Counted from the first letter of the stretch, positions 19,253 to 28,220 are shown. The stretch is DNA of 64,000 nt from Zobellella endophytica (GCF_003012775.1 NZ_PXYG01000005.1:168889-232888); one strand, 5' to 3'. The notes: generated from the sequence alone by a model not told the origin. Translations and numbers: made by a program.

Positions 19253-20134
19253 TTATACTGGTTCCGACGAGGAGGTTTCCTGATTGTCGGGTATCTTAAC
19301 CTGTAACTGCAGCAAGCGTCGACGATCCGCGTGGGCCACCTTGAAGATAAAGCCGTCGATCTCGACCTGCTCTCCCTTGCCGGGCAGGTGGCCGAAGGCG
19401 TGCATCACCATGCCGCCGACGGTGTCGGCTTCTTCGTCGCTGAAATCGGTATGGAAGAACTCGTTGAAGTCCTCGATGTCGGTGAGCGCCGCCACCGCGA
19501 AGACTCGCTTGCTGATCTGGCGGATTTCGGCGCTTTCCTCGGCGTCGTATTCATCTTCGATATCGCCGACAATCAGTTCGAGGATGTCCTCGATGGTGAC
19601 CAGGCCGGACACGCCGCCGAACTCGTCGACCACGATGGCCATGTGATAGCGCTCTTCACGGAATTCCTTGAGCAGCTTGTCGAGCCGCTTGCTCTCGGGT
19701 ACCACCACGGCGGGACGTAGCACTTTTTCGATGGCGAAGGGCTCTTCGGTCAGACTGAAGCCGTATTGCAGCAGATCCTTGGCCAGCAGTATGCCTTCGA
19801 TGTGGTCCTTGTCTTCGTTGACCACCGGGAAGCGGGAGTGGGTGGACTCGATGATCATCGGCAGGAACGCCGACACCGGCTGGGACTTCTCCACCGTGAC
19901 CATCTGCGAGCGGGGGATCATGATGTCCCGTACCCTGAGCTCGCTCACCTCCAGCACCCCTTCGATCATGTCCTTGGTGTCCTGGTCGATGAGATCGCGA
20001 TCACCCGCGTCCATAATGACTTCTACCAGTTCTTCACGGCTCTTCGGTTCGCCCTGAAAAAGCTGGCCAAGTCGCTCAAGCCAGTTTTTCTTGCTGGACG
20101 AACCGTTTTCTGAGTTCGAATTGTCGTCGCTCAT
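19253..20134 (-). CDS. corC: CorC/YbeX CBS-domain protein (magnesium/cobalt efflux associated)
   Basis: The 293-residue cytosolic protein has two CBS domains (about residues 65-190, with MIPRSQMVTV at the first) and a C-terminal CorC_HlyC transporter-associated domain, the same layout as E. coli CorC. In Salmonella it modulates CorA-linked metal efflux; in E. coli YbeX has been linked to ribosome maintenance. A TTG at 20146 is in frame, but the ATG at 20134 has the better ribosome-binding site and gives the family length. It overlaps nothing but sits nine bases from the ybeY end. Confidence 0.93.
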   Translation of the reverse strand: MSDDNSNSENGSSSKKNWLERLGQLFQGEPKSREELVEVIMDAGDRDLIDQDTKDMIEGVLEVSELRVRDIMIPRSQMVTVEKSQPVSAFLPMIIESTHSRFPVVNEDKDHIEGILLAKDLLQYGFSLTEEPFAIEKVLRPAVVVPESKRLDKLLKEFREERYHMAIVVDEFGGVSGLVTIEDILELIVGDIEDEYDAEESAEIRQISKRVFAVAALTDIEDFNEFFHTDFSDEEADTVGGMVMHAFGHLPGKGEQVEIDGFIFKVAHADRRRLLQLQVKIPDNQETSSSEPV

Positions 20135-20142
20135 GGACCTGT

Positions 20143-20613
20143 TCAACCTTCCTCTTCATCGTCTTGGTAAGGGTTAGCGATGCCCAATCCGGCCAGTATC
20201 GCTATCTCTCTGGATTCCATTATCTCGGCTTCGTCATCCTTAATATGGTCAAAACCGAGTAAATGCAAGCAGCCGTGCACTATCATGTGCGCCCAGTGGG
20301 CCTTTAACGGCTTGTGCTGCTCCGCGGCTTCCCGCTCCACCACCTGGCGGCAGACCACCAGATCGCCGAGCAGCGGCAGCGCCACCCCGGGCGGCGCCTC
20401 GAACGGAAAGGACAGCACATTGGTGGCATAGTCGCGGCCGCGATAGTCGCGGTTGAGCGCCCGGCTTTCCGCCTCGTCCACCAACCGCACCGTGACTTCG
20501 GCATCAATGCGCTCACCGGCGAGGGTGGCGGCCAGCCAGCGTTCGAACTCCTGCTCGTCCGGCAGGCCGGGGGCCTCGTCACAGGCTGTCTGCAGATCCA
20601 GCCACAGGGTCAT
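20143..20613 (-). CDS. ybeY: Endoribonuclease YbeY (16S rRNA maturation)
   Basis: YbeY is a zinc-dependent endoribonuclease needed for 16S rRNA 3' maturation and ribosome quality control. The 156-residue protein has the metal site motif [11 protein letters not shown] near residue 120 and the [21 protein letters not shown] segment typical of the family. It overlaps phoH by four bases at its start. The genes phoH, ybeY, corC and lnt form one minus-strand operon. Confidence 0.95.
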   Translation of the reverse strand: MTLWLDLQTACDEAPGLPDEQEFERWLAATLAGERIDAEVTVRLVDEAESRALNRDYRGRDYATNVLSFPFEAPPGVALPLLGDLVVCRQVVEREAAEQHKPLKAHWAHMIVHGCLHLLGFDHIKDDEAEIMESREIAILAGLGIANPYQDDEEEG

Positions 20614-21641
20614 GATTTGCTCTCATCGGGATGACGTTCGCGTTTCTGCTGTTCGTCGAAGGCTTCATAGGCGCGCACGATGCGGGCCACCACCGGGTGG
20701 CGCACCACGTCTTCGGCGCGGAAGAAATTGAACGACAGCCCTTCCACCTCGCCCAGTACCTCGATGGCGTGGCGCAGGCCGGACTTGGCGTTGCGCGGCA
20801 GATCGATCTGGGTGATGTCGCCGGTGATCACCGCCTTGGAGTTGAAGCCGATGCGGGTCAGGAACATCTTCATCTGCTCCACCGTGGTGTTCTGGCTTTC
20901 ATCCAGGATGATAAAGGCGTCGTTCAGGGTACGGCCGCGCATGTAGGCCAGTGGTGCCACTTCGATGACGTTGCGCTCGATCAGCTTCTCCACCCGTTCG
21001 AAGCCCAGCATCTCGAACAGGGCGTCGTACAGGGGGCGCAGGTAGGGGTCGACCTTCTGGCTCAGATCCCCGGGCAGGAAGCCGAGCTTCTCGCCCGCTT
21101 CCACCGCCGGCCGGGTCAGCAGGATGCGGCGGATTTCCTGGCGCTCCAGGGCATCCACCGCCGCCGCCACCGCCAGGTAGGTCTTGCCGGTGCCGGCCGG
21201 ACCGATGCCGAAGGTGATGTCGTGGCTCAGGATGTGGGCCACGTACTGGGCCTGGTTGGGGGTGCGCGGCTTGATCAGGCCGCGCTTGGTCTTGATGGTC
21301 ACTTCCTTGCCGTACTGGTAGCCGTTGTCCGCCGCTTCCCCCTGCTCCAGCACCCGGCTCTCCTTGATGGCGAGATGGACCTGTTCGGGAGTGATGTCGG
21401 GGACCGACTGGCCGCGCACCGCCTGGGTTTCCACGTACAGCCGCCGCAGCAGTTCGCCGGTCACCTTGACCATGGCGGCCGGGCCCACCACCTGGAAATG
21501 CTGGTTGTGGTAGTTGATCTCCACCCCCAGTCGCCGCTCCAGCTGTTTGATATTGTCATCGAAAGGCCCGCACAGGCTGGCCAGACGCTGGCCATCGGCA
21601 GGCTGCAGTTCAAGTTCCAGATTGTTGACGTTTGCTGTCAA
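20610..21641 (-). CDS. phoH: PhoH-like ATPase YbeZ
   Basis: A 343-residue P-loop ATPase with Walker A GPAGTGKT near residue 145 and a Walker B ending DESQN. The N-terminal part has a KH-like segment. YbeZ works with YbeY in rRNA processing. The gene is first in the phoH-ybeY-corC-lnt operon. The ATG at 21641 is preceded by AGGAGTTACCTTGAC-type sequence, a good ribosome-binding site. The gap to miaB upstream holds an inverted repeat (see repeat entry). Confidence 0.94.
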   Translation of the reverse strand: MTANVNNLELELQPADGQRLASLCGPFDDNIKQLERRLGVEINYHNQHFQVVGPAAMVKVTGELLRRLYVETQAVRGQSVPDITPEQVHLAIKESRVLEQGEAADNGYQYGKEVTIKTKRGLIKPRTPNQAQYVAHILSHDITFGIGPAGTGKTYLAVAAAVDALERQEIRRILLTRPAVEAGEKLGFLPGDLSQKVDPYLRPLYDALFEMLGFERVEKLIERNVIEVAPLAYMRGRTLNDAFIILDESQNTTVEQMKMFLTRIGFNSKAVITGDITQIDLPRNAKSGLRHAIEVLGEVEGLSFNFFRAEDVVRHPVVARIVRAYEAFDEQQKRERHPDESKS

Positions 21642-21658
21642 GGTAACTCCTGAATATC

Positions 21659-21718
21659 GGGGAATAGGGACTGGGGATTAGGACATCCAGTCCCTATTCC
21701 CCAATCCCGAGTCCCTGC
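21659..21718. repeat. Hairpin-forming repeat 3' of miaB (left copy)
   Basis: A perfect 16-bp inverted repeat (arms 21659-21674 and 21687-21702; GGGGAATAGGGACTGG and its complement) with a 12-base loop lies between phoH and miaB. Its right part, 21687-21716, recurs in inverted orientation at 24489-24518 with one mismatch in 30. It follows the miaB stop, so it may also act as a transcription-attenuating hairpin. Confidence 0.9.
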
Positions 21719-21721
21719 ATT

Positions 21722-23152
21722 TTAGGGGGTAAAAGTCGCCACGCCGACCTCGTCGGCCACCCCGTCCGGGCGGCGGGCCAGGATGCTCCGGGGCGAGACC
21801 TGTACCCGCAGGTCCATCTCGGCCTCGCCACGCAGGAACTTGCCACGCAGGCTGTGGGGCATCACTTCGGTAATTTCCACGTCGGCGAAGCCGCCGATAA
21901 GGCTATGAGGGCCTTCGAAGTTGACCACCCTGTTGTTTTCGGTACGGCCACGCAGCTCCATGGGGTTGAGCTTGGAGGGGCCTTCCACCAGGATGCGCTG
22001 GGTAGAGCCCAGCATCTGCCGGCTGATCTGCTGGGCCTGGTTATTGATCACATTCTGCAACCGGTACAGCCGCTCCTTTTTCTCGTCCATCGGCACGTCA
22101 TCGGGCAGGTCGGCGGCCGGGGTGCCGGGGCGGGGGCTGAAGATGAAGCTGAAGCTCATGTCGAAGCCCAGCTCCTCGATGAGTTTCATGGTTTTCTCGA
22201 AGTCGTCGGCGTCCTCGCCGGGGAAGCCCACGATAAAGTCAGAGCTGATGGTGATGTCGGGCCGGGCCGCGCGCAGCCGACGGATCTTGGACTTGTATTC
22301 CAGCGCGGTGTGCGGCCGTTTCATCAGGGTGAGGATGCGATCCGAGCCGCTCTGTACCGGCAGGTGCAGGAAGCTGACCACCTCGGGGGTGTCCTTGTAC
22401 ACCTCGATGATGTCGTCGGTGAACTCGATGGGGTGGCTGGTGGTGTAGCGGATGCGGTCGATGCCGTCGATGGCCGCCACCAGCCGCAGCAGTTCGGCGA
22501 AGCTGCAGATGTCGCCGTCATGGGTTTCGCCCCGGTAGGCGTTGACGTTCTGGCCCAGCAAATTGACCTCGCGCACGCCCTGCTCGGCGAGCTGGGCGAT
22601 TTCATAGAGCACGTCGTCCAGCGGCCGGCTCACCTCCTCGCCTCGGGTGTAGGGCACCACGCAGAAGGAGCAGTACTTGGAACAGCCTTCCATGATGGAC
22701 ACGAAGGCGGTGGCGCCTTCGGCCCTGGGCTCGGGCAGGTTGTCAAATTTCTCGATTTCGGGAAAGGCCACGTCCACCTGGGCGCCGTTGCCTTCGAGCA
22801 CGGACTTGATCATCGCCGGCAGCCGGTGCAGGGTCTGCGGGCCGAACACGATGTCCACGAAGGGCGCGCGGGCGCGAATGGCATCACCTTCCTGGGAGGC
22901 GACACAGCCGCCGACCCCGATCACCAGCCCGGGGTTGGCCTCCTTCAGCGGGCGCCAGCGGCCCAGCTGGTGGAACACCTTCTCCTGCGCCTTTTCGCGG
23001 ATCGAGCAGGTGTTGAGCAGCAGCACGTCGGCCTGCTCCGCTTCCTCGGTGAGCTGGTAGCCGTGGGTGGCGTCCAGCAGATCGGCCATCTTGGATGAAT
23101 CGTATTCGTTCATCTGACAGCCCCAGGTTTTGATATGAAGTTTTTTGCTCAT
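21722..23152 (-). CDS. miaB: tRNA-2-methylthio-N6-dimethylallyladenosine synthase MiaB
   Basis: MiaB is a radical-SAM methylthiotransferase that modifies A37 of tRNAs reading UNN codons. The 476-residue protein has the N-terminal auxiliary-cluster cysteines (in [19 protein letters not shown] and GGCVASQEG), the radical-SAM motif CSKYCSFC near 155 and a C-terminal TRAM domain. It is the usual neighbour of phoH-ybeY-corC-lnt. The divergent ubiF starts about 160 bases away. Confidence 0.97.
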   Translation of the reverse strand: MSKKLHIKTWGCQMNEYDSSKMADLLDATHGYQLTEEAEQADVLLLNTCSIREKAQEKVFHQLGRWRPLKEANPGLVIGVGGCVASQEGDAIRARAPFVDIVFGPQTLHRLPAMIKSVLEGNGAQVDVAFPEIEKFDNLPEPRAEGATAFVSIMEGCSKYCSFCVVPYTRGEEVSRPLDDVLYEIAQLAEQGVREVNLLGQNVNAYRGETHDGDICSFAELLRLVAAIDGIDRIRYTTSHPIEFTDDIIEVYKDTPEVVSFLHLPVQSGSDRILTLMKRPHTALEYKSKIRRLRAARPDITISSDFIVGFPGEDADDFEKTMKLIEELGFDMSFSFIFSPRPGTPAADLPDDVPMDEKKERLYRLQNVINNQAQQISRQMLGSTQRILVEGPSKLNPMELRGRTENNRVVNFEGPHSLIGGFADVEITEVMPHSLRGKFLRGEAEMDLRVQVSPRSILARRPDGVADEVGVATFTP

Positions 23153-23314
23153 GGCACTCTTTGAATTACGGCAAGGGACATGCGTTCAGGACCGGGCATT
23201 CTACTCTTTTCTCCCGGCAGTGACCAGATAATATCCAGTGCGCCCGGGGCCAGATTCTCGCCGAAATCGCCGGTTAAATGGGGTAGAATGGCCGAAAAAT
23301 CCGGAGGTTGGACA

Positions 23315-24484
23315 ATGGAACACTGTGATGTCGCCATCATTGGCGGCGGTATGGTCGGTGCCCTGGCGGCGGCGCTGCTGGCGCCTGCCGGGCTGCGCAT
23401 CCGGGTCATCGAAGCCAGGGCGCCCGCCACCTTCGAATCCGGGCAGGCATTTGACCTGCGGGTGTCCGCCATCAGCGCCGCCTCGGTACGGCTGCTGCAG
23501 CAAGCCGGGGCCTGGGACGCCATTGTCGCCATGCGGGCTTGGCCCTACCGCGCCCTGGAAGCGAGTGAATGGCAGGGCTTCGGCACCCGCTTCGAGGCCC
23601 GGGAGCTGGATTGCGACCACCTCGGCTTTATGGTGGAAAACCGGGTGATCCAACTCGGGCTGTGGCAGGCGCTGGCCCAATGGCGCAATGTGATGCTCGA
23701 TTGCCCCAATGGCCTGGCCGGGCTCACCCGAAATGAAGACGGCGTCGAACTGGCACTGGAGGACGGCCAACGGCTACAGGCCAGGCTGGTGCTGGCCTGC
23801 GACGGGGCCGAGTCGCGCACCCGCCAGTTTGCGGGCATCGGCGTTACCGCCTGGGACTATGCCCAGCACTGCATGCTGATCGGCATCGAAGGCGAATCGC
23901 TGGAGGCCGATACCACCTGGCAACAGTTCTGCCCCAGCGGTCCCCGGGCCTTTCTGCCCCTGGGCCGGCATCAGGGCTCGCTGGTATGGTATGACCAGAA
24001 GGCGCGGATCAGGGAGCTGGCCGGACTGGATAACGATGCCCTGGCAGAGCGGGTAGCAGCGCATTTTCCGGCCCGGCTGGGCGCCTTCAGGGTGTTGGAC
24101 AAGGGCCATTTTCCGCTGCGCCGCCGGCACGCCAACCAGTATGTGAAAGGTGCCGTGGTGCTGCTGGGGGATGCGGCCCATACCATCAACCCGCTGGCGG
24201 GGCAGGGGGTGAACCTCGGTTTCAAGGACGTGGCTTGCCTGAGCGAGCTGATGCACCAGGCGGTGGAAGGCGGCGAGGAGGTGGCCTCGGCCGCGCTGCT
24301 CGAGCGTTACCAGGGCCGGCGCCGGCCCGACAACCTGTTGATGCAGGGGGCGATGGATCTGTTCTACCAGACGTTCAGCAACGACCTGCTGCCGTTCAAG
24401 CTGCTGCGCAACCTGGGGCTGAAGGCCGCCCACCACAGCGGCCCGCTGAAAAACCGGGTAATGAAATACGCCATGGGGCTGTGA
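23315..24484 (+). CDS. ubiF: UbiF-type FAD-dependent ubiquinone hydroxylase
   Basis: The 389-residue flavoprotein belongs to the UbiH/UbiF/Coq6 family and most resembles UbiF, which hydroxylates C6 of demethoxyubiquinol. The FAD motifs are IIGGGMVGALAAALL at the start, the DG motif (LACDGAESRTR) and GDAAHTINPLAGQGVNLGFKD near residue 285. The ATG at 23315 has a GGAGG ten bases upstream; a longer in-frame open frame reaching back to 23180 is not conserved. Synteny with miaB and the tRNA operon is the same as in E. coli and supports UbiF over UbiH. Confidence 0.9.
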   Translation: MEHCDVAIIGGGMVGALAAALLAPAGLRIRVIEARAPATFESGQAFDLRVSAISAASVRLLQQAGAWDAIVAMRAWPYRALEASEWQGFGTRFEARELDCDHLGFMVENRVIQLGLWQALAQWRNVMLDCPNGLAGLTRNEDGVELALEDGQRLQARLVLACDGAESRTRQFAGIGVTAWDYAQHCMLIGIEGESLEADTTWQQFCPSGPRAFLPLGRHQGSLVWYDQKARIRELAGLDNDALAERVAAHFPARLGAFRVLDKGHFPLRRRHANQYVKGAVVLLGDAAHTINPLAGQGVNLGFKDVACLSELMHQAVEGGEEVASAALLERYQGRRRPDNLLMQGAMDLFYQTFSNDLLPFKLLRNLGLKAAHHSGPLKNRVMKYAMGL

Positions 24485-24488
24485 CTTC

Positions 24489-24584
24489 AGGGACTTGGGA
24501 TTGGGGAATAGGGACTGGTACGATTCCCTAATCCCTAATCCCTAATCCCTAATCCCTAATCCCTAATCCCTAATCCCTAATCCC
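24489..24584. repeat. Right copy of the 30-bp repeat plus (CCCTAAT)8 heptamer array
   Basis: Positions 24489-24518 repeat, in inverted orientation and with one mismatch, the sequence at 21687-21716. They are followed after seven bases by eight perfect tandem copies of CCCTAAT (24526-24581). The block lies directly after the ubiF stop and before the shared terminator of ubiF and the tRNA operon. Confidence 0.95.
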
Positions 24585-24590
24585 AGAAAG

Positions 24591-24620
24591 CAAAAAACCA
24601 GCCAATGGGCTGGTTTTTGC
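24591..24620. terminator. Bidirectional terminator of ubiF and the tRNA operon
   Basis: A hairpin with CCAGCC and GGCTGG arms is flanked by A and T runs, so it can terminate ubiF on the plus strand and the tRNA operon on the minus strand, where it follows the last tRNA-Gln by about ten bases. Confidence 0.88.
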
Positions 24621-24628
24621 TTCTTAAA

Positions 24629-24703
24629 TGGCTGGGGTACCAGGATTCGAACCTGGGAATGGCGGGATCAAAACCCGCTGCCTTACCGCTTGGCGATACC
24701 CCA
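24629..24703 (-). tRNA. tRNA-Gln(TTG), last gene of the operon
   Basis: The 75-base gene folds as a cloverleaf with acceptor TGGGGTA/TACCCCA, anticodon TTG in the loop and an encoded CCA. It is identical to the other two intact tRNA-Gln copies in the cluster. Confidence 0.97.
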
Positions 24704-24711
24704 ATTTTTAA

Positions 24712-24796
24712 TGGTGCGGGAGGCGAGACTTGAACTCGCACACCTTGCGGCGCCAGAACCTAAATCTGGTGCGTCTACCAATTTCGCCACTCCCGC
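24712..24796 (-). tRNA. tRNA-Leu(TAG)
   Basis: The 85-base gene has the acceptor GCGGGAG/CTCCCGC, a long variable arm as expected for class II tRNA-Leu, anticodon TAG and an encoded CCA. Confidence 0.97.
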
Positions 24797-24803
24797 AAAA
24801 GAG

Positions 24804-24880
24804 TGGTGGCTATGGCGGGATTCGAACCTGCGACCCCATCATTATGAGTGATGTGCTCTAACCAACTGAGCTACATAGCC
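24804..24880 (-). tRNA. tRNA-Met(CAT), elongator
   Basis: The 77-base gene matches elongator tRNA-Met in the acceptor GGCTATG/CATAGCC, the anticodon CAT and an encoded CCA. The first pair is complementary, unlike initiator tRNA. An identical copy lies at the head of the operon. Confidence 0.96.
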
Positions 24881-24918
24881 ACATAAGCATTGAGTCGCCT
24901 CAATGGTTTTCTTAAAAA

Positions 24919-24990
24919 TGGCTGGGATACCGAGTTCCGAACCTGGGCACTGAGGCCGGGATCAAAAACTCGCTGCTCAACCAGCTTTGC
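24919..24990 (-). pseudogene. Decayed tRNA-Gln copy (spacer 1)
   Basis: This spacer resembles the intact tRNA-Gln across the acceptor 3' strand, T arm and anticodon arm (GGGATCAAAA can still be read). It has an extra GCACTGAGG-like insertion in the variable region, lost T-loop identity, and no matching acceptor 5' strand (CCAGCTTTGCAG in place of GGCGATACCCC). It cannot form a cloverleaf. Spacer 2 shares the same insertion and the same altered end, so both derive from one degenerate ancestor. Confidence 0.7.
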
Positions 24991-24997
24991 AGAAATA

Positions 24998-25072
24998 TGG
25001 CTGGGGTACCAGGATTCGAACCTGGGAATGGCGGGATCAAAACCCGCTGCCTTACCGCTTGGCGATACCCCA
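24998..25072 (-). tRNA. tRNA-Gln(TTG)
   Basis: The 75-base gene is identical in sequence to the other intact tRNA-Gln genes here, with anticodon TTG and an encoded CCA. It is separated from its neighbours by decayed tRNA-Gln copies on both sides. Confidence 0.97.
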
Positions 25073-25121
25073 ACAGTAGTGGTTGGCAGTTATAGCACAA
25101 TTGCCATCCACTTTGAAAAGT

Positions 25122-25190
25122 GCTGGCTACCGAGTTTGGACCTGGGCACTGAGGCCGGGAGCAAAACCCGCTGTTTGACCAGCTTTACAG
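25122..25190 (-). pseudogene. Decayed tRNA-Gln copy (spacer 2)
   Basis: Parallel to spacer 1: tRNA-Gln-like T arm and anticodon arm, the same inserted GCACTGAGG-like segment and the same non-matching acceptor region ending in CCAGCTTTACAG. The T loop reads TTTGGACC, far from the invariant TTCGAATC context, so it is not a functional tRNA. Confidence 0.68.
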
Positions 25191-25195
25191 AAAAA

Positions 25196-25270
25196 TGGCT
25201 GGGGTACCAGGATTCGAACCTGGGAATGGCGGGATCAAAACCCGCTGCCTTACCGCTTGGCGATACCCCA
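25196..25270 (-). tRNA. tRNA-Gln(TTG)
   Basis: The 75-base gene has anticodon TTG and an encoded CCA, and is the second gene of the operon. It lies six bases downstream of tRNA-Met, close enough to require processing from one precursor. Confidence 0.97.
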
Positions 25271-25276
25271 GCAGAG

Positions 25277-25353
25277 TGGTGGCTATGGCGGGATTCGAAC
25301 CTGCGACCCCATCATTATGAGTGATGTGCTCTAACCAACTGAGCTACATAGCC
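25277..25353 (-). tRNA. tRNA-Met(CAT), elongator, first gene of the operon
   Basis: The 77-base gene is identical to the tRNA-Met at 24804-24880. It is the promoter-proximal gene of the operon, which reads Met-Gln-Gln-Met-Leu-Gln on the minus strand. E. coli has the same types in the order Met-Leu-Gln-Gln-Met-Gln-Gln. Confidence 0.96.
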
Positions 25354-25392
25354 ACTTCGCTGTCGATGACTGCTCGTCACCGGACGGGGCGC

Positions 25393-25421
25393 ATTATGCG
25401 TATCCGGCTCGGGAGCGTCAA
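25393..25421 (-). promoter_or_regulatory. Sigma-70 promoter of the tRNA operon
   Basis: On the minus strand a TTGACG -35 box (25416-25421) and a CATAAT -10 box (25393-25398) are exactly 17 bases apart. They are followed by a GC-rich discriminator (GCGCCCC), the hallmark of stringently controlled stable-RNA promoters. The tRNA-Met 5' end is about 40 bases downstream. Confidence 0.85.
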
Positions 25422-25526
25422 CCGTTTTTTCCCGAAAAACAGCTCGGGCTCAACCGTTTGGCCAGAAACTAGGCATGGTGGCGCCGGGGTAGCCAGGGCG
25501 GCCGGTTTTTTGCCCGAAAAACAACA

Positions 25527-25550
25527 GGCCGGGGAAGTCCCCGGCCTTTT
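25527..25550. terminator. Hairpin terminator 3' of ychF
   Basis: A GGCCGGGG-AAGT-CCCCGGCC hairpin lies just past the ychF stop. T-rich sequence follows on both sides (TTTT on the plus strand, TGTTGTTTTT on the minus strand), which fits termination of ychF before the tRNA operon promoter. Confidence 0.75.
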
Positions 25551-25568
25551 GCAACAGAGAAAGTCGGC

Positions 25569-26660
25569 TCAGACGTTGAACAGGAAGTTCATCACGTCGC
25601 CGTCCTTGACGATATAGTCCTTGCCCTCGGAACGCATCTTGCCCGCTTCCTTGGCGCCCTGCTCACCCTTGTAGGTGATGTAGTCGTCAAAGGCAATGGT
25701 CTGGGCGCGGATAAAGCCTTTCTCGAAGTCGGTGTGGATCTTGCCCGCCGCCTGGGGCGCGGTGGCGCCCACGGGGATGGTCCAGGCGCGCACTTCCTTC
25801 ACCCCGGCGGTGAAGTAGGTCTGCAGGTTCAGCAACTGGTAGCCGCCGCGGATCACCCGGTTCAGGCCCGGCTCTTCCAGGCCCAGGTCGGCCATGAACT
25901 CGGCGGCTTCTTCCGCGTCCAGCTCGGCGATTTCCGACTCCATGGCGGCGCACACCGGCACTACGATGGCGTTTTCGGAGGCGGCGATTTCCTCCACCTG
26001 GGCCAGGTAGGGGTTGTTCTCGAAGCCGTCGTCATTGACGTTGGCGATGTACATGGTCGGCTTGATGGTGAGGAAGTTCAGGTAGTCGATGGCCGCCTTT
26101 TCTTCCTTGGTGAGTTCTACGCTGCGCAGTACCCGGGCCTGCTCCAGGGCGGGCAGCAGCTTTTCCAGCACCGTCATCTCGAACTTGGCGTCCTTGTCGC
26201 CGCCCTTGGCCTTCTTGGCGTTGCGCTGCATGGCCCGCTCACAGGTGTCCAGATCCGCCAGCGCCAGTTCGGTATTGATGATTTCGATATCGTCCCTGGG
26301 CGATACCTGGCCGGCCACGTGCACGATGTTGTCGTTGTCGAAGCAGCGCACCACATGGCCGATGGCGTCGGTCTCGCGGATGTTGGCCAGGAACTTGTTG
26401 CCCAGGCCTTCACCCTTGGAGGCGCCCGCCACCAGGCCGGCGATGTCCACGAATTCCATGGTGGTGGGCAGGATGCGCTGGGGCTTGACGATCTCGGCCA
26501 GGGCATCGAGGCGCGGATCCGGCACCGGCACCACGCCGGTATTCGGCTCTATGGTGCAGAAGGGGAAGTTGGCGGCTTCGATGCCCGCCTTGGTCAGCGC
26601 GTTGAACAGGGTGGACTTACCCACATTGGGCAGGCCCACGATACCGCATTTAAAACCCAT
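25569..26660 (-). CDS. ychF: Redox-regulated ATPase YchF (Obg-family)
   Basis: YchF is an Obg-family P-loop protein that prefers ATP and binds ribosomes and the proteasome-like machinery in other organisms. The 363-residue protein has the G1 motif GLPNVGKST at 8-16, the [10 protein letters not shown] switch segment, the DIAGLV G3 motif and a C-terminal TGS domain ending in [10 protein letters not shown]. The gene is 18 bases downstream of pth, the usual ychF-pth pair. Confidence 0.97.
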   Translation of the reverse strand: MGFKCGIVGLPNVGKSTLFNALTKAGIEAANFPFCTIEPNTGVVPVPDPRLDALAEIVKPQRILPTTMEFVDIAGLVAGASKGEGLGNKFLANIRETDAIGHVVRCFDNDNIVHVAGQVSPRDDIEIINTELALADLDTCERAMQRNAKKAKGGDKDAKFEMTVLEKLLPALEQARVLRSVELTKEEKAAIDYLNFLTIKPTMYIANVNDDGFENNPYLAQVEEIAASENAIVVPVCAAMESEIAELDAEEAAEFMADLGLEEPGLNRVIRGGYQLLNLQTYFTAGVKEVRAWTIPVGATAPQAAGKIHTDFEKGFIRAQTIAFDDYITYKGEQGAKEAGKMRSEGKDYIVKDGDVMNFLFNV

Positions 26661-26678
26661 AATCAGTGTCCTGAAATT

Positions 26679-27275
26679 TTACTTGGTGGAATCGGCGTTA
26701 AAGGCATGCAGGCGGTTCATCGCCCTGGTCATGCCGTCGTTGAATAAAATATCGGTGGCGCGGGCGGCCTCGTCCACCGTGGCCTCGAGCAGGCTCTGCT
26801 CGGGAGCCGGCGCCTTGGTGAGCACGAAGCCGGCGACCTGGGACTTGTGCCCCGGATGGCCGATGCCGAGCCGCAGCCGGTAAAAATCCTTGCTGTTGCC
26901 GAGGCTGCTGATGATGTCCTTCAGCCCGTTGTGGCCGCCGTGGCCACCGCCCTGCTTGAAGCGGGCGGCGCCCGGGGGCAGATCCAGCTCGTCGTGGGCC
27001 ACCAGTATCGCCTCGGGCGGGATCTGGTAGAAGTTGGCCATGGCCGCCACCGCCTTGCCCGAGCGGTTCATGAAGGTGGCCGGGATCAGCAGCCGTACGT
27101 CACGGCCATGGATGCGTACCCGGCCGGTCCAGCCGAAGAACTTGGCTTCTTCCTTCAGCTGGCCGCCGTGCAGCCGGGCCAGTTCGGCCACATACCAGGC
27201 GCCGGCGTTGTGGCGGGTATGGGCGTATTCCGGGCCCGGGTTACCGAGCCCGACGATCAGTTCGATAGGATTCAT
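26679..27275 (-). CDS. pth: Peptidyl-tRNA hydrolase
   Basis: Pth releases peptides from prematurely dropped peptidyl-tRNA. The 198-residue protein shows the conserved [17 protein letters not shown] start with the catalytic His (about 22), the FMNRSGKAV segment and the HDELDLPPG motif. The start [14 protein letters not shown] fits the family. It is first in a two-gene unit with ychF. Confidence 0.97.
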   Translation of the reverse strand: MNPIELIVGLGNPGPEYAHTRHNAGAWYVAELARLHGGQLKEEAKFFGWTGRVRIHGRDVRLLIPATFMNRSGKAVAAMANFYQIPPEAILVAHDELDLPPGAARFKQGGGHGGHNGLKDIISSLGNSKDFYRLRLGIGHPGHKSQVAGFVLTKAPAPEQSLLEATVDEAARATDILFNDGMTRAMNRLHAFNADSTK

Positions 27276-27468
27276 ATGCTGAGTCGGCCGTTAAAATGAC
27301 GCCATATTCTAATGAAGAGCGGCAATAATGGCCACCTCGGTGACTTGATCCGCCAGAATCGGTAATATAGCCAACATTGTGTACGATCACGTTTAAGATC
27401 GTTTGCACTCTCCGGGGCTTCATTGCCCGTTTCATTGCTGCACGGATGCCTGTCACAGGATGCTTCTT

Positions 27469-28197
27469 ATGTACGAACTGCTCGGCTGGGCCCTGCTCGC
27501 CGGGGTGCTCAATGCCCTGGCCGGTGGCGGCCTGTTCCTGACCCTGCCGGCGCTGCTGGCTACGGGGGTACCCAGCACCGGCGCCGTAGCCACCGCCAGC
27601 GTGGCCTCCTGGCCCGGCTACGCCAGCGCCTTCTGGGGTATCCGCCGCCAGCTCGGCAGCGGGCCCTGGCTGGCACTGACCGCCATCGGCCTGGCCGGGG
27701 GCGGCCTGGGTGCGTTGATGCTGGTGCAGTTCCATGCCGACAGCTTCAACTACCTGGTGCCCTGGCTGCTGCTGACGGTGAGCCTGCTCTACGCCCGTCA
27801 GCTGCTGAGCCGCGCCGGCTTCGAAGGGCCGCTCGGCATGAAACGCCGGGCCTGGCCGCTGTTGCTGGGCGGCGCCTTCTACGGCGGCTTTTTCGGCGGC
27901 GGCCTGGGGGTCCTGCTGATGGCGCTGACCGGCCAGTTGCGGATGGGCTCCAACCTGCAACAGCATGCCATCAAGCTCTATCTGTCGATGCTGGCCAGCG
28001 GCGCCACCATACTGGTGTATTCCCTGTCGGGGCTGGTGCACTGGCCGGCCTGCCTGGCGCTGGCGCTGGGGTATCTGGTCGGCGGCAAGCTGGGCGCCCG
28101 GTTGCTGGTGTGGATCCGGCCCCGGCTGCTGGCCTGGAGCATAGTGGCGTTCGGCATTGGCCTGAGTGGTTATTACTTTGTGCGCTTTTATTGGTAA
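27469..28197 (+). CDS. TSUP/TauE-SafE family membrane permease
   Basis: A 242-residue inner-membrane protein with about eight hydrophobic segments and the paired glycine-rich motifs of the sulfite exporter TauE/SafE (TSUP) family: GVLNALAGGGLFLTLPALL near the start and GGFFGGGLGVLLMAL near the middle. TSUP proteins move sulfur-containing or organic anions; the substrate is not evident. Three in-frame starts exist (27403, 27460, 27469). The last is chosen because CACAGGA lies nine bases before it and because the upstream residues are Cys- and His-rich and unlike the family. It is monocistronic and ends at a strong terminator. Confidence 0.82.
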   Translation: MYELLGWALLAGVLNALAGGGLFLTLPALLATGVPSTGAVATASVASWPGYASAFWGIRRQLGSGPWLALTAIGLAGGGLGALMLVQFHADSFNYLVPWLLLTVSLLYARQLLSRAGFEGPLGMKRRAWPLLLGGAFYGGFFGGGLGVLLMALTGQLRMGSNLQQHAIKLYLSMLASGATILVYSLSGLVHWPACLALALGYLVGGKLGARLLVWIRPRLLAWSIVAFGIGLSGYYFVRFYW

Positions 28198-28220
28198 ATC
28201 CCGCATCCCGCACACAAAAA

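Noticed and set aside
24485-25400. Prophage or integrative element at the tRNA cluster
   Set aside because: No integrase, att-like direct repeat of a tRNA end, or phage gene is present; the region is a normal tRNA operon with repeats.
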